Assembly: GCF_038396765.1 (NCBI RefSeq)
Contig: NZ_CP150096.1
Span: 663,501-727,500, forward strand
DNA from: Chitinophaga caseinilytica
Lineage (GTDB): Bacteria > Bacteroidota > Bacteroidia > Chitinophagales > Chitinophagaceae
Length of the DNA: 64,000 bases
Direction: 5' to 3'
Shown here: positions 25,045 through 34,830 of the stretch, piece after piece
Layout of the letters: each line of letters starts with the position of its first letter
How positions within the stretch are numbered: the stretch's first letter is position 1
Notes under the pieces: generated by a model
The model's input: only the letters and a program-made list of their open reading frames with translations
Told to the model about the DNA's origin: nothing
The model's database searches: none
Position numbers and translations under genes: made by a program

Positions 25045-26388
25045 TTATTTTTTCAGGTCTTTGGCCGCCACTTCAAATTTCCCCAGCACCTGGCCGTTCC
25101 GGTCCACGAACTCCACCTGCATCCTGCGATCGTCTTGCGGCCCTAACACCTTGATCCTGCTGTAGTTCTGCGTCACCACCAACGTTCCCGCCACGCGGAT
25201 CGGGCTGTTCACTTCGATGCCCGAAGGGGCGGCTTCGCCGGACGTGAGGGGAGAATTCGTGATGTCGTACAGGGGATAATTGCCCGGACGGTCCATTTTT
25301 ACGACCTCGGAATGGTGCCTGTCGCCCGTGAGGAACACGATCCCGGGGATGTTCACCTCGTTCAGCCAATCCATAAACGATTGATACTCAACCGGAAAAT
25401 GATGAAAACTGTCCCACCGGGAATACACGTTCAGCGCCTGGCTGCCGGTAGCCACCACCTTGAAGCGGGCATTGCTTTGCAGCAGGGCGTTGCGGAGCCA
25501 TTCCATCTGCTCGTCCCCGTACATTTTCTTTTCCGCGTTCGGTTTGCCGCCGATGCTGTCGGGCATCCGGGAGCCGCTGGAAAAGTAGCGCCCGTCCAGC
25601 AGGAAAAAGTCTACGTCATTGAAACTGAACTGGGTATAAATACCTTTTCCATCCCGGCCGAAGGTGGGATTGGGCCAGTAATCCATGAACACGGCGCGGC
25701 TTTCGTCGCGGAAAATATAGGCTTTGCTCGCATCGTTCGGCCCGAAATCATGATCGTCCCAGGTGGCGTAATGCGGCATGGCCGACAGGAAAGGCTGGAG
25801 CACGGGCAGGGAGCGGTCGCGGTGCGCGCGGTAGGCCAGCCCGGGCGCGGAATGGTAATCCACTTCACGGGTGTACCAGTTATCGCCCAGCCAGAGCATG
25901 AAATCGGCTTTTTCCCTGGCCATCGTGAGGAAGATGGAGGAATCCTTGCCGTAGGGCTTGCCCGGCCGGTCGAACCCGTCTTCGTTGAAATACGCGCAAG
26001 AGCCCGTCAGGAATGTAAAATCGGGCGCGGGCATGCGGTATTGCCAGAGGGTTTTGGTTTTGAAGGACGACCTTTTGGCCGGGATTTTATCTATTACCAC
26101 CTCGTATTCGTATTCCGTGGCGGGATCGAGGTTGACGAGCTGCAGTTTGACGGGGAGATACGTTTTATCGGATTTCCCGGTCCAGTTCTGGGAACGCGCG
26201 CGGCCCTCCTGCCCTTTCGGCCAGAACCGGATGGCCACCTGCTTCACCGTGGGCGCCACTTCCACCCAAACGATGGCGTCGCGCAGTTCTACGGACCCGG
26301 TCATGGGGCCGGCCACGAGACCTTTATGCTGGGCGATGACGGAACAAGACAAGAAAAGGGCGAAGAGGATGCAGGGGATAGCGCGCAT
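25045..26388 (-). CDS. PhoD-type phosphodiesterase/alkaline phosphatase, secreted
   Basis: The 447-residue protein has a signal peptide (1-19, ending CSVIAQ), an N-terminal beta-sandwich typical of PhoD (about 22-115) and a metallophosphatase domain. Its metal-ligand motifs are GSCAYFNE, MLWLGDNWYTREVD, TWDDHDFGPNDAS and TGDRHHSEV. PhoD enzymes use Fe/Ca to cleave phosphomono- or diesters outside the cytoplasm. It stands alone: 171 bp after its stop lies the secreted NGDK protein, and a divergent gene starts 76 bp upstream. Confidence 0.9.
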   Translation of the reverse strand: MRAIPCILFALFLSCSVIAQHKGLVAGPMTGSVELRDAIVWVEVAPTVKQVAIRFWPKGQEGRARSQNWTGKSDKTYLPVKLQLVNLDPATEYEYEVVIDKIPAKRSSFKTKTLWQYRMPAPDFTFLTGSCAYFNEDGFDRPGKPYGKDSSIFLTMAREKADFMLWLGDNWYTREVDYHSAPGLAYRAHRDRSLPVLQPFLSAMPHYATWDDHDFGPNDASKAYIFRDESRAVFMDYWPNPTFGRDGKGIYTQFSFNDVDFFLLDGRYFSSGSRMPDSIGGKPNAEKKMYGDEQMEWLRNALLQSNARFKVVATGSQALNVYSRWDSFHHFPVEYQSFMDWLNEVNIPGIVFLTGDRHHSEVVKMDRPGNYPLYDITNSPLTSGEAAPSGIEVNSPIRVAGTLVVTQNYSRIKVLGPQDDRRMQVEFVDRNGQVLGKFEVAAKDLKK

Positions 26389-26464
26389 GGAAAGCAGGTT
26401 TAGGTCACCAAATATAACCCTCCCGCCCCGTTAATGATTTGGAATTAGAATAATTTTACGTGAA

Positions 26465-27208
26465 ATGGAAGCATATCTCAACTGGAGCGGAGGGAAAGAC
26501 GCGTCTTTCGCCCTCTGGCAACTGCAAAAGCAGGGAAATATTCAGGTCAGTGGTTTGTTCACGACCCTCAGCGCCGCCTACCGCCGTGTTTCGATGCACG
26601 GGGTGCAGGAACGGTTGCTGGACGAGCAGGCGCTGCGGACGGGCATTCCGCTGAAAAAGGCATATCTCCCCGAAAACGCGTCGATGGAAGATTATAACGG
26701 GATCATGACCGAAGCGCTGGAAAGTTACCGGCAGGCGGGGATCAGCCGGGCGGTGTTCGGGGATATTTTCCTGGAAGATTTGCGGGCTTACCGGGAATCG
26801 CAGCTGGCAAAGGCCGGGATGGAAGGAATTTTCCCGCTTTGGAAGCGCGACAGCCTGGAGCTGGCGAAAGATTTCATTGCGTCGGGGTTCAGGGCGGTGA
26901 TCGTTTGCGTGAACGACCGGTATTTGCCGGCATCGTTTGCCGGGCGGGAGTTCGACGCGGCTTTCCTGGAAGATTTGCCGGATAATGTGGACCCTTGCGG
27001 GGAAAACGGGGAATTCCACAGTTTTGTGTACGACGGCCCTATATTCCATGAGCCGGTGCCTTTCCAAATGGGCGAAACGGTGACGCGGACGTATGCACCT
27101 GCGCGCAATAACGACGATTGTTATAAAAAAGAGGATTCGGAAAAGGACGATGCGCCTCCTGCCTGGGATACCCGCTTTCATTTCCGCGAGTTGCATCCTG
27201 TAGGTTAA
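26465..27208 (+). CDS. Dph6/MJ0570-family PP-loop ATP-binding protein
   Basis: The 247-residue protein starts MEAYLNWSGGKDASFALWQL, with the PP-loop SGGKD of N-type ATP pyrophosphatases. It also has the family features VFGDIFLEDLRAYRE and DPCGENGEFHSFVYDGP. In eukaryotes and archaea the family amidates diphthine on EF-2. Bacteria lack diphthamide, so the substrate here is unknown, possibly another amidation or a cofactor step. It is monocistronic. Confidence 0.88.
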   Translation: MEAYLNWSGGKDASFALWQLQKQGNIQVSGLFTTLSAAYRRVSMHGVQERLLDEQALRTGIPLKKAYLPENASMEDYNGIMTEALESYRQAGISRAVFGDIFLEDLRAYRESQLAKAGMEGIFPLWKRDSLELAKDFIASGFRAVIVCVNDRYLPASFAGREFDAAFLEDLPDNVDPCGENGEFHSFVYDGPIFHEPVPFQMGETVTRTYAPARNNDDCYKKEDSEKDDAPPAWDTRFHFRELHPVG

Positions 27209-27221
27209 CTTATTACCACCG

Positions 27222-27350
27222 CATAAAAAAACAAAAGCAATGGAAAAATCCATTGCTTTCGAGAGTCATTTACTGTGCAAGAAGATTCTCGCGGTGTAGG
27301 AATATTTGGTTTTTCATAGGACAGTAACCATATAAAAAATTAATACTTTA
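27222..27350 (-). ncRNA. Candidate small RNA of about 120 nt, or short-peptide transcript
   Basis: A leftward promoter at 27352-27380 is followed within about 90 nt by a perfect 11-bp hairpin AAAGCAATGGA/TCCATTGCTTT and a T7 run, giving a defined transcript of about 120 nt with no gene on it. It contains a 15-codon frame MKNQIFLHRENLLAQ (ATG about 27316). No known RNA family is recognised. Confidence 0.45.
27224..27260 (-). terminator. Perfect leftward terminator
   Basis: 11-bp perfect stem (27234-27244 with 27249-27259), 4-nt loop, T-run on the minus strand (27224-27230). No gene is transcribed leftward into it within 880 bp except nrdJ, which has its own terminator. Confidence 0.75.
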
Positions 27351-27351
27351 A

Positions 27352-27380
27352 CAAATATAAAATAAATTAAATAACTACAA
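27352..27380 (-). promoter_or_regulatory. Leftward promoter of the candidate small RNA
   Basis: On the minus strand TTG (27378-27380), an 18-bp spacer and TATATTTG (27352-27359) match the phylum's -33/-7 consensus with the same spacing as the acpP promoter. Confidence 0.6.
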
Positions 27381-27904
27381 TCGGTTTCCGTTTAATATTC
27401 GATTTCGACAAAAAAGCGCCAGAAAAATGAATATTTTGAAATTGGAGGGCGTTTTTTTAAACGGAATTCAAGAAAAAATAACCCGCTGGACAAAAACGGT
27501 TTTGCACCCCCTGCCGAAATGTTAATGAAAGGATGCCTCTTTGGGTAAAATGACCAGTATCAATACCTCCGGAAAATTCTCACATATGTAACGCGCGCAA
27601 CTAGCCGCCGGCGGTACCCATCCACCGACTTCAAATTATCAAGTACAAAGCTTTCATTCCCAACATCGGTTGCTAGAATGTTCCTGGTTAACGGGCCCAA
27701 CTTTCAATTCACTGCGGCGAAACTGCAGCGGAGAATCCGGCGAAAGCAAATGACGGAAAAATGAACGTGTCGTATTTCGAACACAGGTGTGACAAAAAAA
27801 TTCCGCACGCGGCGAAACCGCATTTTTGCGCTTGAAATCTTAAAGAAATGTGAAAACGAAAAGAGAAAGCGTCGAACTGCGAAACCCGCAGCCTTCAAGG
27901 GTTT
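27381..27904. other. Gene-free spacer
   Basis: About 520 bp, AT-rich at its left end, between the small-RNA promoter and the nrdJ terminator. Short open frames look random (for example an Arg/Phe-rich 64-residue frame on the minus strand at 27704-27898). I see no recognisable gene, tRNA or structured RNA. Confidence 0.45.
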
Positions 27905-27938
27905 GAAAAGAAAAAGGGCACTTAGAAAAGCGCCCTCA
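27905..27938 (-). terminator. Terminator of nrdJ
   Basis: AGGGC/GCCCT stem with inner CTT/AAG pairs and one mismatch, followed on the minus strand by a T-rich tract. It lies about 205 bp beyond the nrdJ stop. Confidence 0.6.
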
Positions 27939-28141
27939 ATTTGTTACTATCCTATGAAAACCCTATTTGTATACAAAGGTATATCGATGTTAACTTTATT
28001 TGAAATTTTCAGCGGTGAATAACAAATAATTAACAAAGTATCAGCATTATTTATACTTGTCAAACCCACTACCATGGCCGGTTTCATCATGCGGCCACAT
28101 TTCACCGGAACGCCGATTCTTGTTAAAAAGTCCTGAATGAA

Positions 28142-31100
28142 TCAGCTACAACCCATGCTATTTCCGCAATTCAGGCATTTGTAGCATGTGCCGGAACGAA
28201 CCGTTATGTGCCCGCAGGTGTTACATGCCGGCGCATCGCTCTGCATGCTGCGCATGTATTCCTGGGTACCGCCTTCGCTCCCCGCAGCCGCCACAGGCTG
28301 CGCTTTGGCCGATTTCGGTGCCGGCGCTTCCGGCTTGTTGCCCACGATCCGCACGTTCGACAGCGCGGGCTTCGCCGCCGGCGCGGCAGGCGCTTCGTCC
28401 CACTCGTCTTCGCCCGTATTGCCCGGTGCATCGAGGATGTGGACGAGGTCCGTGCGGCCGAGGTACTCGTATCCCAACACACGGAAAATATAATCGATCA
28501 GCGAAGTAGCCGAACGGATGTTCGGATGGTCTACCATTCCGGCGGGCTCAAACCGCGTAAACACGAACTTGTCCACAAACTCTTCCAGCGGCACGCCATA
28601 CTGCAATCCCACGCTCACCGCGATGGCGAAGCAGTTCATGAGGCTGCGCAATGTGGAACCCTCTTTCGCCAGGTCCACGAAAATCTCGCCCAGCGTACCG
28701 TCGCCATATTCGCCGGTGCGCACGAAAATCGGCTGACCGCCCACTTTCGCTTTCTGCGTAAACCCACGGCGCTTGGCCGGCAGCGTTTTGCGCTCCACGA
28801 TCCGCGACAGCGCGCGTTTCAGCGAAGTGTCCGTGCTCGCGGTCATGCGCTTGTTCAGTTCTTCCAGCAGCTCGTCGATCGTGAGCTGGTTCATATCGAT
28901 GATCTGCGCGGTTTCTGCTGCAGGCGCTTCCGCTTCGGTGGATTTTTTCTTTTTGTCGCTCTTGTTGCTCAGCGGCTGGCTCAGTTTGGAACCGTCGCGG
29001 TACAGCGCGCAGGCTTTCAAACCCAGTTCCCAGCTCAGTTTATAGGAATCCGCGATTTCTTCTACCACGGCCTCGTTGGGCAGGTTGATGGTTTTGGAAA
29101 TAGCGCCGGAAATGAACGGCTGCGCCGCGGCCATCATCCGGATATGCCCGTGGGGATGGATGTAGCGTTCGCCTTTTTTCCCGCATTTATTGGCGCAATC
29201 GAAAATCGGCAGATGCGCCTCTTTCAGGTAGGGCGCGCCTTCCACCGTCATCGTACCACAAACGTAATCGTTCGCCGCTTCGATCTGTTCGTCGGTAAAT
29301 CCGAGCTCGTGCAGCAGGCTGAATTCCATATTGAAATACTGCTCCGGCGTGAAGCCCAGTCTTTGCAGGCATTCCTCACCGAGCGTGTACACGTTGAAAA
29401 CGAATGCGATATCGAAAGATGAGGCTACTGCGGTGTCGAGTTTTTTCAGCTCGTCGCTGATAAAACCTTTTTCGCTGAGGGTTTGCGGGTTGATGTAAGG
29501 CGCGCCGCCGAAGCTGCCCGTCCCTTTTGCATAATCCACGATCGCCTTCACTTCATTGTCTTTGTAACCGAGGTTCCTGAGCGCTGTGGGAATCGATTGA
29601 TTGATGATCTTGAAGTATCCGCCGCCCGACAGTTTTTTGAATTTCACCAGCGCGAAATCGGGTTCCACACCGGTGGTATCGCAATCCATCACCAGGCCGA
29701 TCGTACCGGTGGGTGCGATCACGGTGGCTTGCGCGTTGCGGTAACCGTATTGTTCGCCCAATTGCACGGCGTCGTCCCAGGCTTTGGTGGCCGCCGTGAG
29801 CAGGTAATCCGGGCAGAAGCGCGCGTTGATCCCCTGCGGCCGGATCTCGATCCCTTCGTACGCCTCGATGGCATCGTAAGCAGCGGCGCGGTGGTTGCGC
29901 ATCACGCGTAGCATGTCCTGTTTATTCTCTTCGTATTTGGGGAAAGCGCCGAGGTGCCCGGCCATTTCGGCGGATGTTTTATAGGATACGCCGGTCATGA
30001 TCGCCGTGATCGCCCCCGCGATCCCGCGGGCCTCTTCACTGTCGTACGCGATTCCACTTACCATGAGCATGCTGCCGAGGTTGGCGTACCCCAGCCCCAG
30101 GGTGCGGTACTGATAGCTCAGCTCCGCCACCTCTTTGGAAGGGAATTGCGCCATGAGCACGGAAACTTCCAGCACCACGGTCCACAGCCGCACCGTGTAT
30201 TCAAAACCTTTCACATCGAACCGGCTGGCGTCTTCATCGAAGAACCGGCGAAGGTTCACCGAAGCCAGGTTGCAGGCGGTATTGTCGAGGAACATGTATT
30301 CCGAACAGGGGTTCGACGCGTTGATGCGGCCGCCCTGCGGACAAGTATGCCATTCGTTGATCGTGGTGTCGTATTGCGTTCCGGGGTCGGCGCAGCGCCA
30401 GGCCGCGTAGGCGATCTGGTTCCATAAGTCGCTGGCTTTCACCGTTTTCATCACTTTCCCGTTGGTTCTCGCCGTGAGGTTCCAGTCGCCATCGGCTTCC
30501 AGGGCATGGAAGAAGCTGTTGGGGATGCGGACGGAGTTATTGGAGTTCTGGCCGGAAACGGTTTTGTAGGCTTCGCCTTCGTAATCGGAGGCGTAGCCGG
30601 CGTTGATGAGGGCGCCGACTTTCTTTTCCTCTTCCACTTTCCAGTTGATGAAATTGAGGATTTCGGGGTGGTCGAGGTCTAGGCAGACCATTTTCGCGGC
30701 GCGGCGGGTGGTGCCGCCCGATTTGATGGCGCCGGCGGCGCGGTCGCCGATTTTGAGGAAGCTCATGAGGCCGGAGGAGGTGCCCCCGCCGCCGAGTTTC
30801 TCGCCTTCTCCGCGGATGCGGGAGAAGTTGGTGCCTACGCCGGAGCCGTATTTAAAGATGCGCGCTTCGCGGACCCAGAGGTCCATGATGCCGCCGTCGT
30901 TCACCAGGTCGTCGTCCACGCTCAGGATAAAACAGGCGTGTGGTTGCGGCCGTTCGTATGCGGAGGTGGATTTCTGGAGTTTTTCGGTTTTGGGGTCCAC
31001 GAAATAGTGGCCCTGCGGTTTGCCCTTGATGCCGTAGCTTTCGTAGAGGCCGGTGTTGAACCATTGGGGGGAATTGGGCACGCAGGCCTGGTTGAGCATG

Positions 31101-31474
31101 CAATACGCCAGTTCTTCGTAGAAAACCTGTGCATCGGCGGGTGAGGCGAAGTAATCGTATTTTTCGCCCCAGGCGCGCCAGCAGTTGGCCATGCGGTGGA
31201 TCACCTGGCGAACGGAGGTTTCGCGGCCGGTGGAGCCATCGGGCTGGGGAACACCGGCTTTCCGGAAGTATTTCTGGGCGAGGATGTCGGTAGCGATCTG
31301 CGACCAGCCCTTCGGTACTTCCACATTATTCATTTCAAAAACTACATCGCCTCCCGGGTTGCGGATCACGGAAGAGCGCAAATCATACTCGAACTGATCG
31401 AAGGGGCTCACGCCTTCGCGGGTAAAATGCCGTGAAAACGCAAGACCACCGGTCTTTTTTACTTGATTTTTCAT
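28142..31474 (-). CDS. nrdJ: Adenosylcobalamin-dependent (class II) ribonucleotide reductase
   Basis: Makes deoxyribonucleotides using B12 instead of oxygen-dependent or glycyl radicals. The 1110 residues match the large NrdJ type. The N-terminal catalytic domain carries the redox Cys in [25 protein letters not shown] (active-site Asn, Cys, Glu) and the loop [12 protein letters not shown] Lys/Glu- and Ala-rich linker follows, then a C-terminal module with two CxxC pairs ([14 protein letters not shown]) that may bind zinc or re-reduce the enzyme. Together with the metE riboswitch it shows that B12 is central for this organism. Confidence 0.95.
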   Translation of the reverse strand: MKNQVKKTGGLAFSRHFTREGVSPFDQFEYDLRSSVIRNPGGDVVFEMNNVEVPKGWSQIATDILAQKYFRKAGVPQPDGSTGRETSVRQVIHRMANCWRAWGEKYDYFASPADAQVFYEELAYCMLNQACVPNSPQWFNTGLYESYGIKGKPQGHYFVDPKTEKLQKSTSAYERPQPHACFILSVDDDLVNDGGIMDLWVREARIFKYGSGVGTNFSRIRGEGEKLGGGGTSSGLMSFLKIGDRAAGAIKSGGTTRRAAKMVCLDLDHPEILNFINWKVEEEKKVGALINAGYASDYEGEAYKTVSGQNSNNSVRIPNSFFHALEADGDWNLTARTNGKVMKTVKASDLWNQIAYAAWRCADPGTQYDTTINEWHTCPQGGRINASNPCSEYMFLDNTACNLASVNLRRFFDEDASRFDVKGFEYTVRLWTVVLEVSVLMAQFPSKEVAELSYQYRTLGLGYANLGSMLMVSGIAYDSEEARGIAGAITAIMTGVSYKTSAEMAGHLGAFPKYEENKQDMLRVMRNHRAAAYDAIEAYEGIEIRPQGINARFCPDYLLTAATKAWDDAVQLGEQYGYRNAQATVIAPTGTIGLVMDCDTTGVEPDFALVKFKKLSGGGYFKIINQSIPTALRNLGYKDNEVKAIVDYAKGTGSFGGAPYINPQTLSEKGFISDELKKLDTAVASSFDIAFVFNVYTLGEECLQRLGFTPEQYFNMEFSLLHELGFTDEQIEAANDYVCGTMTVEGAPYLKEAHLPIFDCANKCGKKGERYIHPHGHIRMMAAAQPFISGAISKTINLPNEAVVEEIADSYKLSWELGLKACALYRDGSKLSQPLSNKSDKKKKSTEAEAPAAETAQIIDMNQLTIDELLEELNKRMTASTDTSLKRALSRIVERKTLPAKRRGFTQKAKVGGQPIFVRTGEYGDGTLGEIFVDLAKEGSTLRSLMNCFAIAVSVGLQYGVPLEEFVDKFVFTRFEPAGMVDHPNIRSATSLIDYIFRVLGYEYLGRTDLVHILDAPGNTGEDEWDEAPAAPAAKPALSNVRIVGNKPEAPAPKSAKAQPVAAAGSEGGTQEYMRSMQSDAPACNTCGHITVRSGTCYKCLNCGNSMGCS

Positions 31475-31542
31475 GCCCTAGAAAATTTTTAACAGGATTA
31501 AACAAAACTGGTTTTTCGACTCTTTGGTGTGGGATAACTAAG

Positions 31543-31559
31543 TTACCGTACAATGGTAC
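31543..31559. promoter_or_regulatory. Operator-like inverted repeat upstream of nrdJ
   Basis: TACC-N7-GGTA with nested GTAC-AATG-GTAC in the divergent nrdJ/GGGPS region. A regulator site is possible; it does not match the NrdR box. Confidence 0.3.
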
Positions 31560-31716
31560 ACAAACGAGTTTTTGTTTTGCACAGCTTGTGGAAAAGCCTC
31601 CATTAACAAAAACGGCAGCAAGGGTGTTGATATTTCACTGTTTTTGGGGCGAAGTCAATTGCAAAATCAATACCATGCATATTTATTTCACCCTGTCCTT
31701 ATTACGAAAAATTGTA

Positions 31717-31724
31717 TACATTTG
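31717..31724 (+). promoter_or_regulatory. -7 promoter box of the GGGPS-family gene
   Basis: TACATTTG matches TAnnTTTG and lies between two candidate ATGs (31712 and 31739). It therefore supports the later start codon. Confidence 0.5.
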
Positions 31725-31738
31725 CGACAACCGGAACA

Positions 31739-32512
31739 ATGCATTATTTAATGTACAGAAAAATATACAATTCCTTTATCGAGAGAAAGGCAAAGGGTAC
31801 AAAGTCATTCGCTGTTCTGATCGATCCGGATAAGGTTACACCTGAAGGGATCGCAGATTTGGCGGGCAAATGCACGGAATCGAAGGTAGATTACATCTTC
31901 CTGGGCGGCAGCCTGGTGATCACGGACCATCTCGATGATGTAGTCCAGCAGATCAAGGCGAGCTGTGACATTCCGGTGATCCTGTTTCCCGGAAGCCCCT
32001 CCCAGGTGTCTCGCTATGCAGACGCACTGCTGTACCTTTCCATGATCTCGGGCCGTAATCCGGAACTGCTGATCGGCCAGCACGTGGTATCTGCTGCCGC
32101 GGTGAAGAAAAGCGGGCTGGAAGTTATTTCCACCGGTTATATGGTGATCGACGGCGGCGCCCCCACTACGGTTTCCTACATCAGTAACGCCACGCCCATT
32201 CCGGCAGATAAGGACGATATCGCGATGTGCACGGCCATGGCGGGCGATATGCTCGGCATGAAAGTGATTTATATGGACGCCGGTTCCGGCGCCCGCAAGC
32301 CTATCACGGAAAGCATGATCCAGCGGGTGAGCAGCCAGGTGGAAGTTCCGGTGATCGTGGGCGGAGGTATCCGCACCGCAGAAAAAGCATATCTGAATTG
32401 TAAAGCCGGCGCCGATATCATTGTTGTCGGAAACGCCATCGAAAAAGACGCGTCCCTCATCCGGGAAATCGCTGATGCCGTTCACAGCGCCCCTGTAAAC
32501 GCCGCCCGTTAA
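31739..32512 (+). CDS. Geranylgeranylglyceryl phosphate synthase-family prenyltransferase
   Basis: A TIM-barrel enzyme joining a polyprenyl diphosphate to sn-glycerol-1-phosphate, archaeal in its best-known role but present in many Bacteroidota. The protein shows FAVLIDPDKVTPEG, DYIFLGGSLVI, VILFPGSPSQVS, STGYMVIDGG, VIYMDAGSGARKPIT, VPVIVGGGIRT and GADIIVVGNAIE, covering the phosphate- and prenyl-binding loops. Starts at 31739 (MHYLMYRKI) or 31751 (MYRKIYNSF) are both possible; the ATG at 31712 lies upstream of the promoter box. The lipid product in this host is unknown. Confidence 0.9.
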   Translation: MHYLMYRKIYNSFIERKAKGTKSFAVLIDPDKVTPEGIADLAGKCTESKVDYIFLGGSLVITDHLDDVVQQIKASCDIPVILFPGSPSQVSRYADALLYLSMISGRNPELLIGQHVVSAAAVKKSGLEVISTGYMVIDGGAPTTVSYISNATPIPADKDDIAMCTAMAGDMLGMKVIYMDAGSGARKPITESMIQRVSSQVEVPVIVGGGIRTAEKAYLNCKAGADIIVVGNAIEKDASLIREIADAVHSAPVNAAR

Positions 32513-32845
32513 CCCCCTGGCTTATCAAGCCAATACGTTTCAGCCGCTCAAATTATCCCTCTATCAAAATTTTTATTGATCCCCGCAAGATTTGTGTAAA
32601 AAACTTGCAGAGGTTTAATATCTTGCATCCCGAAACCAACCAGACCATTTTTTTAGATTATTTCGGCCCTGAATAAGCGGCGATGTGGACGTGAGCAATG
32701 TTTATTAGATTCATTCAAGGCCGACGCTTTTCATCCGCCCTGTTTGTGTGTATTTATACCTAACACAAGCATATCCAGAGAATTTATTACAGTACGCGTA
32801 ACGTAATCTGTCCAGGTCATGGTTCGGCTATGGCATTACTATGGT
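32513..32845. other. Gene-free spacer
   Basis: About 330 bp after the GGGPS-family gene. A small hairpin TGGCTT-ATC-AAGCCA at 32519-32533 may end that transcript. Nothing else is recognisable; signature sequences of tmRNA, RNase P RNA and SRP RNA are absent. Confidence 0.45.
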
Positions 32846-32869
32846 TTTTTCGGCCGTAAGGCCTTTTTT
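32846..32869 (+). terminator. Short hairpin with T-tract
   Basis: GGCC-GTAA-GGCC followed by T6. The stem is only 4 GC pairs, so it is a weak call. Confidence 0.35.
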
Positions 32870-32889
32870 CATAAGCATAATTTAAATAA

Positions 32890-32925
32890 AAGCGGGCTGC
32901 CTTCTCCAGGGCAGCCCTTTCCTTT
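32890..32925. terminator. Strong hairpin, possibly a bidirectional terminator
   Basis: Perfect 8-bp stem GGGCTGCC/GGCAGCCC (32894-32901 with 32909-32916), with T-rich sequence on both sides. Confidence 0.55.
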
Positions 32926-32982
32926 AAATACTCCGTCCAATTGTCCGAAGCATTAGACCGGCAAAACATTCCCGGGTTTAAC

Positions 32983-33022
32983 CGAAAAAGGGCGAAGGAA
33001 AAATAATTTCCATCGCCCTTCC
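32983..33022 (-). terminator. Terminator of the LytS-LytTR operon
   Basis: Perfect 8-bp stem AAGGGCGA/TCGCCCTT with T5 on the minus strand, 24 bp after the LytTR-gene stop. Confidence 0.7.
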
Positions 33023-33043
33023 CAAAAGGTTTATCCAAAAGCC

Positions 33044-33772
33044 CTACAGGCTCATCATTTCCTTGAATTTCACCGCCTGCCTGCGGCTCACTTCGATCTT
33101 CTCCCCGCCGCGCATTTCCAGCAACAGCCCGCCGTTGAAATACGTATCTATCCGCTCGATCATGCGCAGGTTCACGATATGTTTACGGTTGGCGCGAAAG
33201 AACACGCGCTCGTCCAGCCGCTCTTCCAGTGCATTCAACGATTTGAGGATCAATGGCTTATTGGTTTCGAAATACACGCGGGCATAGTTGCCGACGCTTT
33301 CGAACAGCCTGATTTCCTGCAATTTGACGAACCAGCAGCGGTCGCCGTCTTTCACGAACACCTGGTCGGCTTCTCCGAGGATATTGCGGATCCCGGAGGC
33401 GGAAGCGATCCTTTCTTTTTCATCCGCCTGGTGGAGCTTGTGGATGGCATCGGCCAGCCGCTTCGGCTCGATGGGCTTCAGCAGGTAATCCAACGCATTG
33501 TATTCGAACGCTTTAAGCGCGTATTCGTCGTACGCGGTGGTGAAGATCACCTGGGGCGTTCTTTCCAGTTCGGCCAGCAGATCAAAGCCGGTCTTGTCCG
33601 GCATCTGGATGTCGAGGAAAAGCAGATCGGGCCTGAGCGATTCGATCTTTTCCATCCCGTCTTTCGCATTTACCGCTTCACCTACCACCACGATCTCGGG
33701 ATGGTCTGCCAGCAGCTTTTTGAGTTCGCTCCTGGCCAGTCGTTCGTCGTCTATGATCAAAGCTTTTTTCAT
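33044..33772 (-). CDS. LytTR-family response regulator
   Basis: The 242-residue protein starts MKKALIIDDERLARSELKKLL. The receiver domain has D9/D10, phosphoacceptor in LLFLDIQMP and Lys in YLLKPIEPKRL; the linker is about 125-145. A C-terminal LytTR DNA-binding domain follows, with FESVGNYARVYFET and FFRANRKHIVNLRMIERI. The start at 33772 is chosen because the receiver begins there. It is paired with the LytS-type kinase 23 bp upstream, so the two form one two-component system. Target genes not identifiable. Confidence 0.93.
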   Translation of the reverse strand: MKKALIIDDERLARSELKKLLADHPEIVVVGEAVNAKDGMEKIESLRPDLLFLDIQMPDKTGFDLLAELERTPQVIFTTAYDEYALKAFEYNALDYLLKPIEPKRLADAIHKLHQADEKERIASASGIRNILGEADQVFVKDGDRCWFVKLQEIRLFESVGNYARVYFETNKPLILKSLNALEERLDERVFFRANRKHIVNLRMIERIDTYFNGGLLLEMRGGEKIEVSRRQAVKFKEMMSL

Positions 33773-33795
33773 ACTGTCAAAATTGGTTGACGATT

Positions 33796-34830
33796 TTATA
33801 ATAGCGGCATGAGCACTTTGGCTTCTACCGTTGCGTGATCGATGTTTTTGATGTCGAAGGAAGCTCTTTTCCCGAAGAGGATCCCCAGCCGCTGGCGGGT
33901 GGAAGCGAGGCCGAAACCTCCGCCGTTCTGCTGTTTTTCGACGATTTGCCCGGTGTTGCGGATGGTGATCTCGTGGCACATGTCGTGGACATGGGAGCCG
34001 ATGAGGATCAGGCCGCCGTTCACCTCGCGGGAGATGCCGTGCTTGATGGCGTTTTCCACGAGGGTTTGCAGCATCAGCGGGGGCACCGGGAGCTCGAGGG
34101 TTTCCGGATCGATGTCGTACTGCACTTTCAACCGCTCCTCGAACCGGATATTTTCCAATGCAAGATAATCTTTTACGATGCTCAGTTCGTTTTCCAGGCT
34201 CACGGTTTCGGCCTTATCCGCCTGCATCGAGTTGCGGAGGATGTTGCTGAGCTCGGTGATAGCCGTTCTGGCGCGGCGCGGATTTTCGTCCACCAGCGCG
34301 CGGATACTGTTCAACGCATTGAAAATGAAGTGCGGATTGAGCTGGCTCTTGATCGTCTTCAGTTCGAGCGTGCGCACGGTAGTTTCCAGCCGGAGCTGGT
34401 TCAACTGGGAATTACGGCTTTCCTCCACATAATGCCAGAGGAAATAGATCACGGCCCAAAGCGTAATAAAGGTGGTCTGCTGCAGGAAGGTCCGCAGCCA
34501 GTTGTCATAGAAATCCACCTCGAAATGGGAGTGGTTCATGGCGTAATAGAAGCCGCTCAGGATGAAAGAATCGATCGTGGCGCACACCACACTCCCGAAA
34601 AAGAAGTAAATGGCCACGCTTTCGAACGGCTTTTCGATCCATTTGTATTTGACGATAATAGCCCGGAAACCATGCGTGATGGCAATGCCCAGGAGCGCGG
34701 TGGCGAGCATGTAAGGCGGCATCCACCACTCCATTTTGTCCATCGAAACGGCCACGAAAAAGTAAAGAAAGGCACACGCTCCCCACCCGAGTATCTGGCA
34801 CCACCAATATTTAGACAAGCGTTTTAACAT
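33796..34830 (-). CDS. LytS/YehU-type sensor histidine kinase
   Basis: The 344-residue protein has four N-terminal membrane segments (about residues 10-30, 40-58, 72-92, 117-137). A short coiled coil leads to the His_kinase domain with phospho-His in QLNPHFIFNALNSI (H about 167). An atypical HATPase with LVENAIKHG and GGGFGLASTRQRL follows. There is no periplasmic sensor domain, so a membrane-linked signal is inferred. It is co-directional with, and 23 bp before, the LytTR regulator. Confidence 0.93.
   Translation of the reverse strand: MLKRLSKYWWCQILGWGACAFLYFFVAVSMDKMEWWMPPYMLATALLGIAITHGFRAIIVKYKWIEKPFESVAIYFFFGSVVCATIDSFILSGFYYAMNHSHFEVDFYDNWLRTFLQQTTFITLWAVIYFLWHYVEESRNSQLNQLRLETTVRTLELKTIKSQLNPHFIFNALNSIRALVDENPRRARTAITELSNILRNSMQADKAETVSLENELSIVKDYLALENIRFEERLKVQYDIDPETLELPVPPLMLQTLVENAIKHGISREVNGGLILIGSHVHDMCHEITIRNTGQIVEKQQNGGGFGLASTRQRLGILFGKRASFDIKNIDHATVEAKVLMPLL

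Larger units (their letters stand above)
27311..27960. repeat. 18-bp inverted repeat (17/18) bracketing a 614-bp gene-free block
   Basis: GTTACTATCCTATGAAAA at 27943-27960 on the plus strand matches GTTACTGTCCTATGAAAA on the minus strand at 27311-27328. Both copies include an ATG that opens a short frame. Confidence 0.6.

Noticed and set aside
31500..31640. NrdR box upstream of nrdJ
   Set aside because: CACAGCTTGTG near 31580 is only loosely palindromic and does not fit the NrdR consensus.
32817..33038. 73-residue minus-strand open frame
   Set aside because: It runs through two terminator hairpins and has no plausible start or family.
32513..33043. tmRNA, RNase P RNA or SRP RNA in the spacer
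   Set aside because: None of the conserved signature sequences of these RNAs could be found on either strand.
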